NCBI GenBank assembly: GCA_027459485.1
Contig: DAIDIG010000011.1
Span: forward strand, 1 to 64,000
Length of the DNA: 64,000 bases
Direction: 5' to 3'
DNA from: Bdellovibrionales bacterium
Lineage (GTDB): Bacteria > Bdellovibrionota > Bdellovibrionia > Bdellovibrionales > UBA1609
This document shows positions 33,649 to 42,872 of the stretch, piece after piece. The position numbers and the translations under genes are program-made. The notes beneath the pieces were generated by a model. It saw nothing but the letters and a program-made list of their open reading frames with translations. It was not told the origin of the DNA and made no database searches. Each line of letters opens with the position of its first letter. Position 1 is the stretch's first letter.

Positions 33649-34512
33649 TTGGATCATAACCTAGTTTCATCACTTATTTGGCTTGCCGAAATTGCCGGCG
33701 TCTCTTTCGCCGGTGGTATCATCGGCTCGATCAGCGGGCTTGGCGGCGGTATTGTCATCGTCCCGGTTCTTACTTTGATTATGCGCATGCCGATTCAAGA
33801 AGCGATCGGGGCCAGCATTATCTCGGTCATTGCGGTGTCGAGCGGCGCCGGTTCCGTTTACGTTCGTGATCACATCACCAATGTTCGGATCGCGATGTTC
33901 TTAGAAGTTGCGACGGCAACAGGGGCCATACTAGGTGCCGCTGTACTCGCGCCTTATATCAGTCCGAAAGTTCTCTCCATATTGTTTGGAGTCACACTTT
34001 TAACTTCGCTCATCCCGATTCTTGCCAATATCGGTGAAGAGCTCCCGAAGGACGTCAAGAACGATAAGTTGGCGTCACTTCTTCGACTCAACGGCTCTTA
34101 CTACGACAAGAGGATGCGCCGTGAAGTCGACTATCAGGTTTCAGGTATCCCGCCTTCGCTGGGCATTATGTTTTCGGCCGGCATCATTTCCGGTCTTCTT
34201 GGGATCGGTTCAGGAGTGCTCAAAGTGCTCGCCCACGAAATTTGCATGAAAGTGCCGACGAAAGTTTCGACCGCCACAAGTAATTTTATGATCGGCGTAA
34301 CGGCGGCAGCCGCAGCGGGGGTCTATTTGCACAACGGTCTTGTTTTACCTTACCTCGTCGTACCCGTTGCGACATCCGTTCTCGCCGGCGCGTTTTTAGG
34401 CACAAAATTAATGGAAAACATGAGTAACTCGGGAGTCCGAAAAGTTTTTGCCATCGCGCTCGGCGTGATCGGACTGCAAATGCTCTTGAAAGGGCTCGGC
34501 TTCAATTTATGA
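33649..34512 (+). CDS. TauE/SafE family membrane transporter
   Basis: This 287-residue protein has about eight membrane helices. The two-halves repeat is visible: GGIIGSISGLGGGIVIVPVL early and AGIISGLLGIGSGVLKVL later, the glycine-rich marks of the family (sulfite/organosulfonate or other anion exporters). A TTG at 33649 is the start by extent, with only a weak ribosome site. It overlaps the DUF1634 gene by 4 bases, a common pairing. The substrate cannot be read from the sequence. Confidence 0.9.
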   Translation: MDHNLVSSLIWLAEIAGVSFAGGIIGSISGLGGGIVIVPVLTLIMRMPIQEAIGASIISVIAVSSGAGSVYVRDHITNVRIAMFLEVATATGAILGAAVLAPYISPKVLSILFGVTLLTSLIPILANIGEELPKDVKNDKLASLLRLNGSYYDKRMRREVDYQVSGIPPSLGIMFSAGIISGLLGIGSGVLKVLAHEICMKVPTKVSTATSNFMIGVTAAAAAGVYLHNGLVLPYLVVPVATSVLAGAFLGTKLMENMSNSGVRKVFAIALGVIGLQMLLKGLGFNL

Positions 34513-34880
34513 ACAATTCGGTCGATGAGTCGATTATTCAAGATGCCGCCAGTTGGGTGTTACGAATCGGCGTGATCTCAAGCGTTGTCGTCATGTTCGC
34601 TGGCCTTGTGATTTGCTTTTTGCACGGCACGCCGACAGTTCATGAAATGAAGAGTGTTCGATTTAACGATCATTTCGACGCGCTCCTCAAGGGCATGCTT
34701 CACGGCGACGGCCTCAGCACCATTCAGATTGGGATTTTGCTCTTGATCTTCACACCCATCGTGCGCGTGGCCGTCTCAATGGTGCTATTTTGGGTAGCGG
34801 ATAAAGATTTTTTGTACACGGCCATCACGTTTGTGGTGTTAATGCTGACCTTGACGGCTCTTCTGTTTTTGCATCAATAA
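34509..34880 (+). CDS. DUF1634 small membrane protein
   Basis: This 123-residue protein has three hydrophobic helices (about 16-38, 73-95 and 99-121): WVLRIGVISSVVVMFAGLVI, then GILLLIFTPIVRVAVSMVLF and a closing TAITFVVLMLTLTALLFLHQ. The PIVRVAVS segment is typical of DUF1634. The start overlaps the TauE/SafE stop (ATGA), so it is likely an accessory subunit of that transporter. No catalytic residues are evident. Confidence 0.87.
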   Translation: MNNSVDESIIQDAASWVLRIGVISSVVVMFAGLVICFLHGTPTVHEMKSVRFNDHFDALLKGMLHGDGLSTIQIGILLLIFTPIVRVAVSMVLFWVADKDFLYTAITFVVLMLTLTALLFLHQ

Positions 34881-34922
34881 ACTCCCCTGTCTTTGACCCG
34901 CCGGTTTTGCTAAAGTAGCGCG

Positions 34923-36200
34923 ATGAGCATTTCGTCGTCTTTCGGTCGCGCCCTTAAACATAGAAATTATCGTTTGTACTTTACCGGTCAGAGCATTTCG
35001 CTCATTGGCACTTGGCTTACTCGCGTCGCGACAAGTTGGCTGGTTTATCGTCTCACAAAGTCGGCGTTTCTTCTGGGTTTCGTAAGTTTTGCCGGGCAGA
35101 TCCCGATGTTTTTATTTGCTTCAATTGCAGGCGTTTGGATTGATCGCTGGAACCGTCACCGAATTTTGATCATCACCCAAATTTTAGCGATGATCCAGTC
35201 CGCTCTTCTTGCGATTTTTACGATCAGCGGAAAAATCACCATTGTGGACGTGATCGTGCTCAGCATTTTTCAAGGCTTCATCAACACCTTCGACATGCCG
35301 ACACGGCAGGCATTCGTAATTGAAATGGTGGAGTCGCGCGAAGATTTGCCGAATGCGATTGCGCTCAACTCCTCGATGGTGAACATGGCCCGGTTGATTG
35401 GGCCGTCGTTCGCCGGCATTCTTATTGCGACAACGGGTGAAGGCGGTTGTTTTGCGATCGATGCTCTCAGTTATATCGCCGTGATCGCGTCGCTTTTCAT
35501 GATGCGGCTCAAGCCGTCGACGGGCAAAGAGCGTGAGCGAAAGCTGATGTGGCGGGAGTTAGCCGACGGTTTTCGCTACGCCATCAACTTCCGCCCAGTA
35601 CTCATCATATTGACCATGCTAGGCCTCGTGAGTTTCATGGGCTTGCCGTACATGGTGTTGCTGCCTGTGATTGTCTCAAAACAGCTCCATCAGGGCGCCG
35701 CACTACTCGGCTACCTCACGGCCGTCGCCGGGCTCGGCGCTCTTGTGGGAGTGTTGTATTTGGCTTCGCGAAAATCCGTATTGGGTCTCGGCCGCGTTAT
35801 TTCATATTCGACAGCCATTTTAGGCGTGGGCCTCATGTGCTTTTCACTTTCGCATTGGCCGCTTGTCTCGACGTTTTTCGTATTCTTCACGGGTCTCGGG
35901 CTCATGGTTCAACTTGCGGCGGGCAACACGATTTTGCAAACCATTGTTGAAGAAGACAAACGCGGCCGCGTAATGAGTCTTTACACCATGGCCGTCGCGG
36001 GGATGGTCCCATTCGGCAGTTTGTTCAGCGGAGTTGTCGCCAAATATCTCGGCGCCCCCGCGACCTTATTTATCGGCGGCTTTTCTTGCGCCGTGGGCGC
36101 GTTCGTTTTTTATCGATTACTACCCTCGCTCGGACAAAAAATCCGCCCCATTTATCGTGAGCTCGGTATATTGCCGCCGCTCGAAAGCGAACTGAACTAG
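34923..36200 (+). CDS. MFS exporter (MFS_3/EntS-like)
   Basis: This 425-residue protein has twelve predicted membrane helices. NYRLYFTGQSISLIGTWLTR is the usual opening of the MFS_3 group. VWIDRWNRHRILI is motif A in the 2-3 loop, and EEDKRGRVMSLYTMAVAGM marks the same group in the second half. Such proteins export siderophores, macrolides or other small molecules using the proton gradient. It has its own ribosome site 42 bases after the DUF1634 gene. No regulator or biosynthetic gene is next to it, so the substrate is open. Confidence 0.9.
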   Translation: MSISSSFGRALKHRNYRLYFTGQSISLIGTWLTRVATSWLVYRLTKSAFLLGFVSFAGQIPMFLFASIAGVWIDRWNRHRILIITQILAMIQSALLAIFTISGKITIVDVIVLSIFQGFINTFDMPTRQAFVIEMVESREDLPNAIALNSSMVNMARLIGPSFAGILIATTGEGGCFAIDALSYIAVIASLFMMRLKPSTGKERERKLMWRELADGFRYAINFRPVLIILTMLGLVSFMGLPYMVLLPVIVSKQLHQGAALLGYLTAVAGLGALVGVLYLASRKSVLGLGRVISYSTAILGVGLMCFSLSHWPLVSTFFVFFTGLGLMVQLAAGNTILQTIVEEDKRGRVMSLYTMAVAGMVPFGSLFSGVVAKYLGAPATLFIGGFSCAVGAFVFYRLLPSLGQKIRPIYRELGILPPLESELN

Positions 36201-36322
36201 TGTCGCACCGAAGGGCATAGCCGAAGGGCGGGCTCTGGGTCGAGTCCAGGCCACAGTCGAGTGAAGTTCAAGTACATTTAAGGTGTCGAAAGATTTGTAA
36301 AATTGCAACGTGGTGGGGTGTT

Positions 36323-38125
36323 ATGTCGCTTCGACAAAAGCTAATCATCTTTACTTTAATCATTAGCATCGGTTCGCTTGCGCTTTTCGGTTTTGTCGCC
36401 CTGAATGACTTTCGCCATGACAAAGTTGCCTATGTATTGGATTCGAACACGCAGGCGGCGATTCACGGTGCGGAAATTATAAACTTGCTTCTCACGAATC
36501 GTTTAAAATCACTCGCCCCGTTGGTTGCTCAGATCAATCAACAAACGGGAATAAGCCCGCAAATGGCCACTGCATTTTCAAATATCCCCGAATTGCAAGG
36601 CATCGCCCTGAGAAAAGCAAATGAACCTGCTTCACCGAAACTGGAATGGTCGCGAACCCCGAATTTATTCGACGCTCAATTACCAAATTTATCGGCAAGC
36701 AATGTGTACATCGAGCAAGTCCCGGGGTCGGAGTTTTGGCGGCTCACGACCGAGCTGAATGATCAATCCGGCTTTGTACTTGAAACCGTCTGGAACGATA
36801 AACCGTTTTCGTTCATTCGAGACAACACGGGGGTGCAAGATTATTTTGTGCTTGGCCCGCATAGCCAGATCTTGATCGCGCCGACGAACCCGCAGTTCAC
36901 GCGCCACCCTGATTTCTCCGGTATTTCGTTTGCGAGCGAATTAGGCCCGCTGTCGGTGAAAACCGAATCGCTCAGAGTTCAGGGTGAAGATTGGTTGATC
37001 GGCATTTCACGATTGGCGGTCGGTAACCTCTACATCATTGCCGGCACCCCGAGAAAAGTCGCATTTCTCGCCACCCAGAAGCTGGAACTCAAAACCGTAT
37101 TGTTCTCTATCTTCTTGGTATTTCTGATCATCGCGATTAGCCTTTTCAGTACAGGCCGAATCACGCGAACGCTCACTGACCTATCAGCTGCAACGCTCAA
37201 AATTTCGCACGGTGATTTCAATCTGCATGTCGAACAGCGCGACCGGACCGAAATCGGCATTCTCGCCGGGCGATTTAATGCCATGGCGAGCGAGATCAAA
37301 CGTTTGCTCGCGGAAACAGCCGAGAAGGCTCGCATGGCGAACGAACTGCGCACAGCAAAAGCCGTGCAGGAGCAACTCTTCCCCGCCGGCAATCTAAAAA
37401 CTCCAGAAATTGAAATAGAAGGCTATTACGAATCGGCGTCAGAGTGTTCGGGCGACTGGTGGTTTTATCAGGATTTTCCCGATAACGTGCTTTTTTGTAT
37501 CGGCGACGTCACCGGCCACGGCGCCCCGGCGGCTCTTATGACAAGTGCGGCCCGAAGCGCATTCGCCACATTGATGCATATTCCGAATCAAAAGCTGTCC
37601 GATCTCATGATGTACATCAACGAAGCGCTTTATTCGATGTCGAGAGGCGCAACCACGATGACGTTTTTCTTGGGGCGCTACCGTAAAACTGACGGAGTGG
37701 TTGAGTACTGCAACGCGAGTCACCACCCCGCTGTTTACATGCCCTATAAAGAAAATTTACAAAAGCAGGATCTCGCCTTTCTTGATGTCCCGCCAGGGCC
37801 AGCATTCGCAAGTCTACCGGACTCCAAATACAAAGAGGGGCAATTTCAACTTCAACCTGGCGACGCACTCTTTTTGTATACCGATGGAATTCTCGAGATG
37901 CAAAACTCTAAAAACGTAATGTTCGGCGAGCGCCGCCTATTCAAGTCGCTCGTCTCAGTGGGCTTACAACGTCACGCCATTATCACGACGGTCATTTCAG
38001 ACTTTCGCGAATTTCATGGTGGGCAAACCTTGCAAGATGACTGTACGCTTCTCGTCGTCCGCCGGCCGATGCCTGAGTTGTCGGCTGTGGTGAATGAAAC
38101 GCCGGCTACTACAAACGTGTTTTGA
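36323..38125 (+). CDS. Membrane HAMP-linked PP2C (SpoIIE-type) phosphatase
   Basis: A 600-residue protein with a membrane helix at about 7-27, an extracytoplasmic sensor region (28-255), a second helix (about 258-278, VLFSIFLVFLIIAISLF), a HAMP domain (about 280-335, LTDLSAATLKISHGDF), a coiled linker and a SpoIIE domain (about 370-590). The metal-binding motifs are present: FCIGDVTGHG, LYTDGI and LQDDCTLLVV. ARSAFATLM and CNASHHPAVYM also match. It should dephosphorylate an anti-anti-sigma or similar partner when the sensor is triggered. No anti-sigma or STAS gene is seen nearby. The 3' end overlaps the convergent barrel gene by 17 bases. Confidence 0.93.
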   Translation: MSLRQKLIIFTLIISIGSLALFGFVALNDFRHDKVAYVLDSNTQAAIHGAEIINLLLTNRLKSLAPLVAQINQQTGISPQMATAFSNIPELQGIALRKANEPASPKLEWSRTPNLFDAQLPNLSASNVYIEQVPGSEFWRLTTELNDQSGFVLETVWNDKPFSFIRDNTGVQDYFVLGPHSQILIAPTNPQFTRHPDFSGISFASELGPLSVKTESLRVQGEDWLIGISRLAVGNLYIIAGTPRKVAFLATQKLELKTVLFSIFLVFLIIAISLFSTGRITRTLTDLSAATLKISHGDFNLHVEQRDRTEIGILAGRFNAMASEIKRLLAETAEKARMANELRTAKAVQEQLFPAGNLKTPEIEIEGYYESASECSGDWWFYQDFPDNVLFCIGDVTGHGAPAALMTSAARSAFATLMHIPNQKLSDLMMYINEALYSMSRGATTMTFFLGRYRKTDGVVEYCNASHHPAVYMPYKENLQKQDLAFLDVPPGPAFASLPDSKYKEGQFQLQPGDALFLYTDGILEMQNSKNVMFGERRLFKSLVSVGLQRHAIITTVISDFREFHGGQTLQDDCTLLVVRRPMPELSAVVNETPATTNVF

Positions 38126-39269
38126 TACCGAGCGGGTGAATACCCAAGACAAGAAGCCCGGCGCCGCTGACGTAATTGTATGCAAAATTCGAATTTAAAT
38201 AACGGCCGTCGAGCTCCCGGTAAAAGGCGTCGGCTTCGACACCCCAGTACCAATTGCGCGTGAACATGCGACCATACATGAAACGCGCGCCTGTCAAAAA
38301 CGCAAAATTCGGTTGAAACGGCGACGAGCTAATCAAATAGCCGAACTGAAAATGCGTACGAAAGAACCACTGCCGTTCCGAATCGAACGTGTACTCGGCC
38401 CCAACTCGCGCATATAAATTGTGTAAATTCACGAGCGTCGACGTCGATGAACTTGTGTAATCAAAAAGTGGCAAGTCCTCATAATCAAGCGCCATGTAAA
38501 CTTGTGGAATCACCCGAAACGGCCTATTAAAAAAAACTTCATCGCGCGGGCTTAGGTTTCGACCGATGCCGAGCGTGAAATCCGATTGCGTGCGTTGATC
38601 GGGGGCACCCGAACTGATGGTGCTGCCGCTTTGGCGCCCAAAGTATTCGGCTAAAAAATAATATTTTGGCCGCCATCCGTAGCGCAGACGAATCTGATAT
38701 TGCGGTAGCCCCCCGGCTGAAGTACTGTTGCTCGAGCTAAACCCTTGGTTTGAATCCTGATGCCCAAATACACTATCAAGGCTCGACCCCGCTAGAACTT
38801 CAACATTTAAGCCGCGATACCGGTTAATGACTCGCCCGGCTTCTAAGCGGGCGAGCACCGGCATGTCGAGGTGTACTAGAACCTCTCGCTTGTTACCACC
38901 TGCATCGATGACCCAAAGATGCAAAGTCACCGGCTCATTCGGTACTTCGGCTGTGACGTACGCGATTTGAAATGCTTCACCGGCGCGTAAAAATCTTCTA
39001 TGCGGAGTAACGACTTTGAGTGCGCGTATGTTTTCAATGTCGGGTTCGGCATTCGGCGGGTAAACGTCAATCTGACGGTCAACCCACACCAAAGCTCGAA
39101 CGGGCGCCCTGACCTTTAAAAGCAACCGAGAAAGATCGGTATGCGGCACCTCAAAGACATCTTTGATATCGACGCGAACACCTTGAAACGATTCTCGCGA
39201 AAGATTTTCGCCGGCATGGGAATATCTCGATGCGAACAACAGGAGTGCTACTAAGAAGAAATTCAACAT
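38109..39269 (-). CDS. Exported beta-barrel-like protein
   Basis: Read from the ATG at 39269 (386 residues); a TTG four codons earlier is possible. The signal peptide is NFFLVALLLFASRYSHA. The first 140 residues form a compact beta domain (FEVPHTDLSRLLLKVRAPVR, EAFQIAYVTAEVP, VTLHLWVIDAGGNKREV). The second part has alternating aromatic strands typical of outer-membrane barrels (QIRLRYGWRPKYYFLAEYFG, VIPQVYMALDYED, YARVGAEYTF, WFFRTHFQFGYLI, WYWGVEADAFYRE). The role is unknown. It ends tail to tail with the phosphatase gene. Confidence 0.75.
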   Translation of the reverse strand: MLNFFLVALLLFASRYSHAGENLSRESFQGVRVDIKDVFEVPHTDLSRLLLKVRAPVRALVWVDRQIDVYPPNAEPDIENIRALKVVTPHRRFLRAGEAFQIAYVTAEVPNEPVTLHLWVIDAGGNKREVLVHLDMPVLARLEAGRVINRYRGLNVEVLAGSSLDSVFGHQDSNQGFSSSNSTSAGGLPQYQIRLRYGWRPKYYFLAEYFGRQSGSTISSGAPDQRTQSDFTLGIGRNLSPRDEVFFNRPFRVIPQVYMALDYEDLPLFDYTSSSTSTLVNLHNLYARVGAEYTFDSERQWFFRTHFQFGYLISSSPFQPNFAFLTGARFMYGRMFTRNWYWGVEADAFYRELDGRYLNSNFAYNYVSGAGLLVLGIHPLGIKTRL

Positions 39270-39346
39270 TCGCACCTGCAAATTCTTTCATTTGTGCTCA
39301 GCGAACGCAAGCTTGCTGTTTACCATTATGATGCTTACAATTGTCT

Positions 39347-40024
39347 ATGCAAAAATCTTTTCGCTACTACGACATGGTCATGGCGGCTTTTGTGACCATT
39401 CTACTTTGTTCAAACCTTATCGGCGCGGCGAAAGTATGCACCGTTGGTGGCCTTACTTTCGGCGCAGGTGTGTTATTCTTCCCGATTAGTTACATCTTTG
39501 GCGATATTCTCACAGAAGTGTACGGGTATGCACGTTCGAGAAAAGTCGTTTGGGTAGGTTTCGCCGCCATGGGTTTTGCCAGCTTTATGGCATGGATTAT
39601 TTTAATATTGCCGCCGGCTCCGGGTTGGCCCTATCAGAAGGTTTATGAAACTGCGTTTGGCAACACGCCTCGAATAGTCATCGCGTCACTGGCCGCCTAT
39701 TTCGCCGGTGAGTTCGCCAACTCCTACACTCTTGCGAAAATGAAAATCTGGACGAGCGGTCGCCTTTTGTGGACACGCACCGTCGGCTCAACGATCATCG
39801 GTGAATTCGTGGACTCAATGATTTTTTATCCGCTCGCATTTCTAGGTATATGGACCCCGCATCTTGTCGTCGAGGTTCTCTTTACTAATTACGCACTCAA
39901 AGTTTTGTGGGAAGTTCTTATGACCCCGGTAACTTATAAAATCGTCGGTTTTCTCAAAGCGAAGGAACACGAAGATTATTACGACTACGATACCGATTTT
40001 AACCCATTCACTCTAAAAACCTGA
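39347..40024 (+). CDS. yhhQ: Queuosine precursor transporter (YhhQ/DUF165 family)
   Basis: The ATG at 39347 gives 225 residues; a TTG two codons earlier is in frame. It has six or seven membrane helices with LLCSNLIGAAKV, FFPISYIFGDILTEVYGYAR, FAGEFANSYTLAKMK and VGSTIIGEFVDSMIFYP, the hallmark motifs of the family. Members import queuine or 7-cyano/aminomethyl-deazaguanine for tRNA queuosine. A preQ1 riboswitch was not recognised in the leader. The C-terminal tail is acidic and Tyr-rich (HEDYYDYDTDF). The PAP2 gene follows 4 bases later. Confidence 0.93.
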   Translation: MQKSFRYYDMVMAAFVTILLCSNLIGAAKVCTVGGLTFGAGVLFFPISYIFGDILTEVYGYARSRKVVWVGFAAMGFASFMAWIILILPPAPGWPYQKVYETAFGNTPRIVIASLAAYFAGEFANSYTLAKMKIWTSGRLLWTRTVGSTIIGEFVDSMIFYPLAFLGIWTPHLVVEVLFTNYALKVLWEVLMTPVTYKIVGFLKAKEHEDYYDYDTDFNPFTLKT

Positions 40025-40028
40025 AGTC

Positions 40029-40799
40029 GTGCGCATCTGGTTCATTTCACTCTTCTTGGTACTGTTTACATATAAGAGCTTTGCTAGCCAACAGCCGTCG
40101 GACGGAGGAATTCAAGATGAAAATTTTTGGCAGGGGGTGGGTCGCGATCTTGCGTCACCCGTGACCACTTCTGCATCTGAGGTCCTTTGGCCGGGGTTAG
40201 GCGTTGAAAGCGTTTTACTTCTCACGCAATCGCAGTTTTCGGATAAAATTCAACCGCAAATTGCGCGAGAGCAGCCGCTCGGTTCGACATCGAATTTCGG
40301 CAACATTATGGGCAAGCTTGTACCGAACGCACTTTATGCCGGCGGCATGCTCGGGTACTACGAGTGGAGTGGTTCGTCGCTGGCTCTCAGACGCGCGATT
40401 TTGATGTTCAAGGCGACATTGTACGCCGGGCTAGTGACAGATTCGCTGAAAGTCATCACGCGCGAACGGCGGCCGAACGGCTCAAGTGATCTTGCGTCCT
40501 TCCCGTCAGGCCATACGACTGTTGCCTTTGCCTTCGCGTCCGTCGTCGGAGCCGAGCACGCATGGTATTACGGTGTTGGCGCATACGCGCTGGCATCTTT
40601 TGTCGGCTTTAGCCGCATGAATGATAACAAGCATTACCTCCATGACGTCGCGGCAGGCGCTCTTATCGGCACTGTTTACGGCCTCGGTCTATACAATCGC
40701 GATATTGAAAAAAATGGCTCGACTAAGATCCATCATGTCTCGCTGGTACCGGTTGTGACCCCTGACGTTTCATACTTAGATGTGAGCTTTGACTACTGA
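40029..40799 (+). CDS. Exported PAP2-family phosphatase
   Basis: This 256-residue protein starts at a GTG and has a signal peptide (WFISLFLVLFTYKSFA). The three acid-phosphatase motifs are complete: KVITRERRP, then FPSGHTT and SRMNDNKHYLHDVAAG. PAP2 enzymes remove phosphate from phosphatidate, undecaprenyl diphosphate or lipid A, at the outer face of the inner membrane or in the periplasm. Here only one or two hydrophobic helices flank the motifs, so it may be a periplasmic or peripheral member. It lies 4 bases after yhhQ and is probably co-transcribed. Confidence 0.92.
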   Translation: MRIWFISLFLVLFTYKSFASQQPSDGGIQDENFWQGVGRDLASPVTTSASEVLWPGLGVESVLLLTQSQFSDKIQPQIAREQPLGSTSNFGNIMGKLVPNALYAGGMLGYYEWSGSSLALRRAILMFKATLYAGLVTDSLKVITRERRPNGSSDLASFPSGHTTVAFAFASVVGAEHAWYYGVGAYALASFVGFSRMNDNKHYLHDVAAGALIGTVYGLGLYNRDIEKNGSTKIHHVSLVPVVTPDVSYLDVSFDY

Positions 40800-40825
40800 G
40801 CGCACGCTTTTATAATTAAGAAAAG

Positions 40826-42748
40826 ATGCCAATTAAATACATCGTCGGTTTTGGTCTCGCATTTTCGCTCTCACTGTATGCTTCGGTTTCGCCGGCCATC
40901 GTGCCAAGTTCTCTAACGATTGCGCCGAGCACCGAGTCGGTACTTAGCGATGATCTCGGGCGCATTCTAAAAGAGGCGCACCTTCCAGCCAATCTTATCG
41001 CTTTTACCATGGTCGCGTCGCCGCAGGGAATTAAACTGAATTCAACTGCCGTCTTCACCAACTGCACAGCCGGTCGCGTGCTTCTCGTCATTCAAGGGCC
41101 GGCGCGCGAAGATGTGTCGGCGTTTTACTACGGGCTTCATCGCCTTGGGTTTTTGTTCCCACACCCGCGGATTCAATTAAGCCCGACCCTCGCGGCGGTA
41201 CTCGCTCATTGCGGCCAGACATTTAAGTGGCAACCGTCTCTTGCACATCGCGGGTTTCATTTACATACCGAGCACCCGAATGAATGGGTCTCCGGTTTTT
41301 TCCAGGGCCAGACAAAAATTGCCCGCGATACGGTTTTATGGTTGGCACACAATTTTCAAAACGTCATGGAGCTCGAGTTATTGAAGGGAACACTCCATCG
41401 TTTCGCGCGCGACAACTCTTCGGTCATACAGCTCGCGCATAGCTTACAAATTCAAGTTGGCTTGAGCGTCAGTCTTTCGATGCTGCAACAGCGCAGCTAC
41501 CATCTTTTGCCATTTTGGTCGGCTCTGACGACTTATCACAGCGATTCGATTTTACATGAAAAAATCGAGTCGCTTATCAACACCGTCGACTTCGATTACC
41601 TGAGCCTCGATCTTGGCTTCACCGAGTTCACGCCGACTTGGTACGGTAAAACCATTCATTGGTTAAATCTTATCAGTACGGATTTACGCTCGCACGGCCG
41701 CTACCTTATGGCAAAGGTGCATTCATCGACGAATCAATACGACGAAAAATACGGCAACTTCAACTTTCTGCCTCAGTATTGCCAGCCCGACGTCGGCATT
41801 CTACCTCATACCGTGATGTTCTATGGTCTTCTCGACGAACAGGCGCCGGTGTACGGCCGACAGAACTTTATGGACATGGATCGCTTTATTCGAGTGCAAA
41901 CCACCAAGCGAAAGACCTGGTACTATCCCGAAACGAGCTATTTCGTCGGCATGGACATCGATGTTCCACTTTATTTAACCGACTACCTTCGTGCGCGCGC
42001 CCAGGATTATAAGCACGTCGTTCAAGACGGGGTCGACGGCCTGCTTGATTTTACGACGGGTCAGGAACTTGGTTATTGGCTGTTTGATTGGAATGTCGCC
42101 TTGCAAGCCGATCACGAGTATTTGGGCGATGAAATGATCGGCCTCAAACTTCTTGGCGAGAGTATAGATGTCTGGAAGAAGCTTCTCGATTTTCAAACTC
42201 ATTATTTCAAAGACAAACAACTGATCGCGGTCTTATCAACCTCAAATTTGCTCGATGAGTTGCCATTCACTAAGCCCATCCACAAACGCGTCTTGCTGCG
42301 CGACTTGTTTCACAAAGAGTCGCAGCTTGAATATCAAATCGCGCTACTGAAAGCCGCCATTCACGACGAACCGCCGATCACAGGCGTGAAAAATGCCGAA
42401 CTAAAAAACATGCTGCAAGTGACGTACGACCGAATGCAAGATGCTCTCGACATTCGAGAGGCCATCGAAGATCAACACGATGAGCCGGATAAAACCGCCT
42501 GGCTCAATCAAGCGAGTGAAATTCGCAATTCAGCTCAGGTGATCATGCAGACGGTATCGAGCGCCGACTCGCGCTATCCAAAAAGTCTTGTGTTTTCTGA
42601 AGAGACCAACCCAACGAGCTACAAATACGGATACGGCTGGGTCGCCGTTCACTTATACTACTGGGATCGCGAACAACACATCGCCGCACACCACATCACA
42701 AACCCGTTTTTTATGAATCTTTATAACCCATTCCGACTGGTATTTTAA
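40826..42748 (+). CDS. Secreted glycoside-hydrolase-like protein
   Basis: This 640-residue protein has a signal peptide (YIVGFGLAFSLSLYASVSPA). Residues about 30-125 look like the N-terminal alpha/beta domain seen in GH20, GH67 and DUF4838 proteins (AREDVSAFYYGLHRLGFLFP). A barrel-like part follows (SLAHRGFHLHTEHPNEW, FDYLSLDLGFTEFTP, RYLMAKVHSS, GILPHTVMFYGLLDEQAP, TWYYPETSYF, LGYWLFDWNVALQAD), and the C-terminal third is helical. That order resembles alpha-glucuronidase or beta-hexosaminidase relatives; the catalytic acids cannot be assigned with confidence. It follows the PAP2 gene by 26 bases. Possible role: degrading or remodelling host or prey glycans. Confidence 0.62.
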   Translation: MPIKYIVGFGLAFSLSLYASVSPAIVPSSLTIAPSTESVLSDDLGRILKEAHLPANLIAFTMVASPQGIKLNSTAVFTNCTAGRVLLVIQGPAREDVSAFYYGLHRLGFLFPHPRIQLSPTLAAVLAHCGQTFKWQPSLAHRGFHLHTEHPNEWVSGFFQGQTKIARDTVLWLAHNFQNVMELELLKGTLHRFARDNSSVIQLAHSLQIQVGLSVSLSMLQQRSYHLLPFWSALTTYHSDSILHEKIESLINTVDFDYLSLDLGFTEFTPTWYGKTIHWLNLISTDLRSHGRYLMAKVHSSTNQYDEKYGNFNFLPQYCQPDVGILPHTVMFYGLLDEQAPVYGRQNFMDMDRFIRVQTTKRKTWYYPETSYFVGMDIDVPLYLTDYLRARAQDYKHVVQDGVDGLLDFTTGQELGYWLFDWNVALQADHEYLGDEMIGLKLLGESIDVWKKLLDFQTHYFKDKQLIAVLSTSNLLDELPFTKPIHKRVLLRDLFHKESQLEYQIALLKAAIHDEPPITGVKNAELKNMLQVTYDRMQDALDIREAIEDQHDEPDKTAWLNQASEIRNSAQVIMQTVSSADSRYPKSLVFSEETNPTSYKYGYGWVAVHLYYWDREQHIAAHHITNPFFMNLYNPFRLVF

Positions 42749-42872
42749 CTTGGTCGCCCGCCCGAGCGGTAGTTCTGACACAATTCTTGCTCACTCCTCA
42801 TTCGGTTCTAACTCGGCCGGGGCGGCAAGATGGTAGCATTGAATCAAACGAACTCTCCACACGGGAGGTCAA

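Noticed and set aside
39290-39346. preQ1 riboswitch ahead of yhhQ
   Set aside because: The short leader lacks the conserved pseudoknot sequence.
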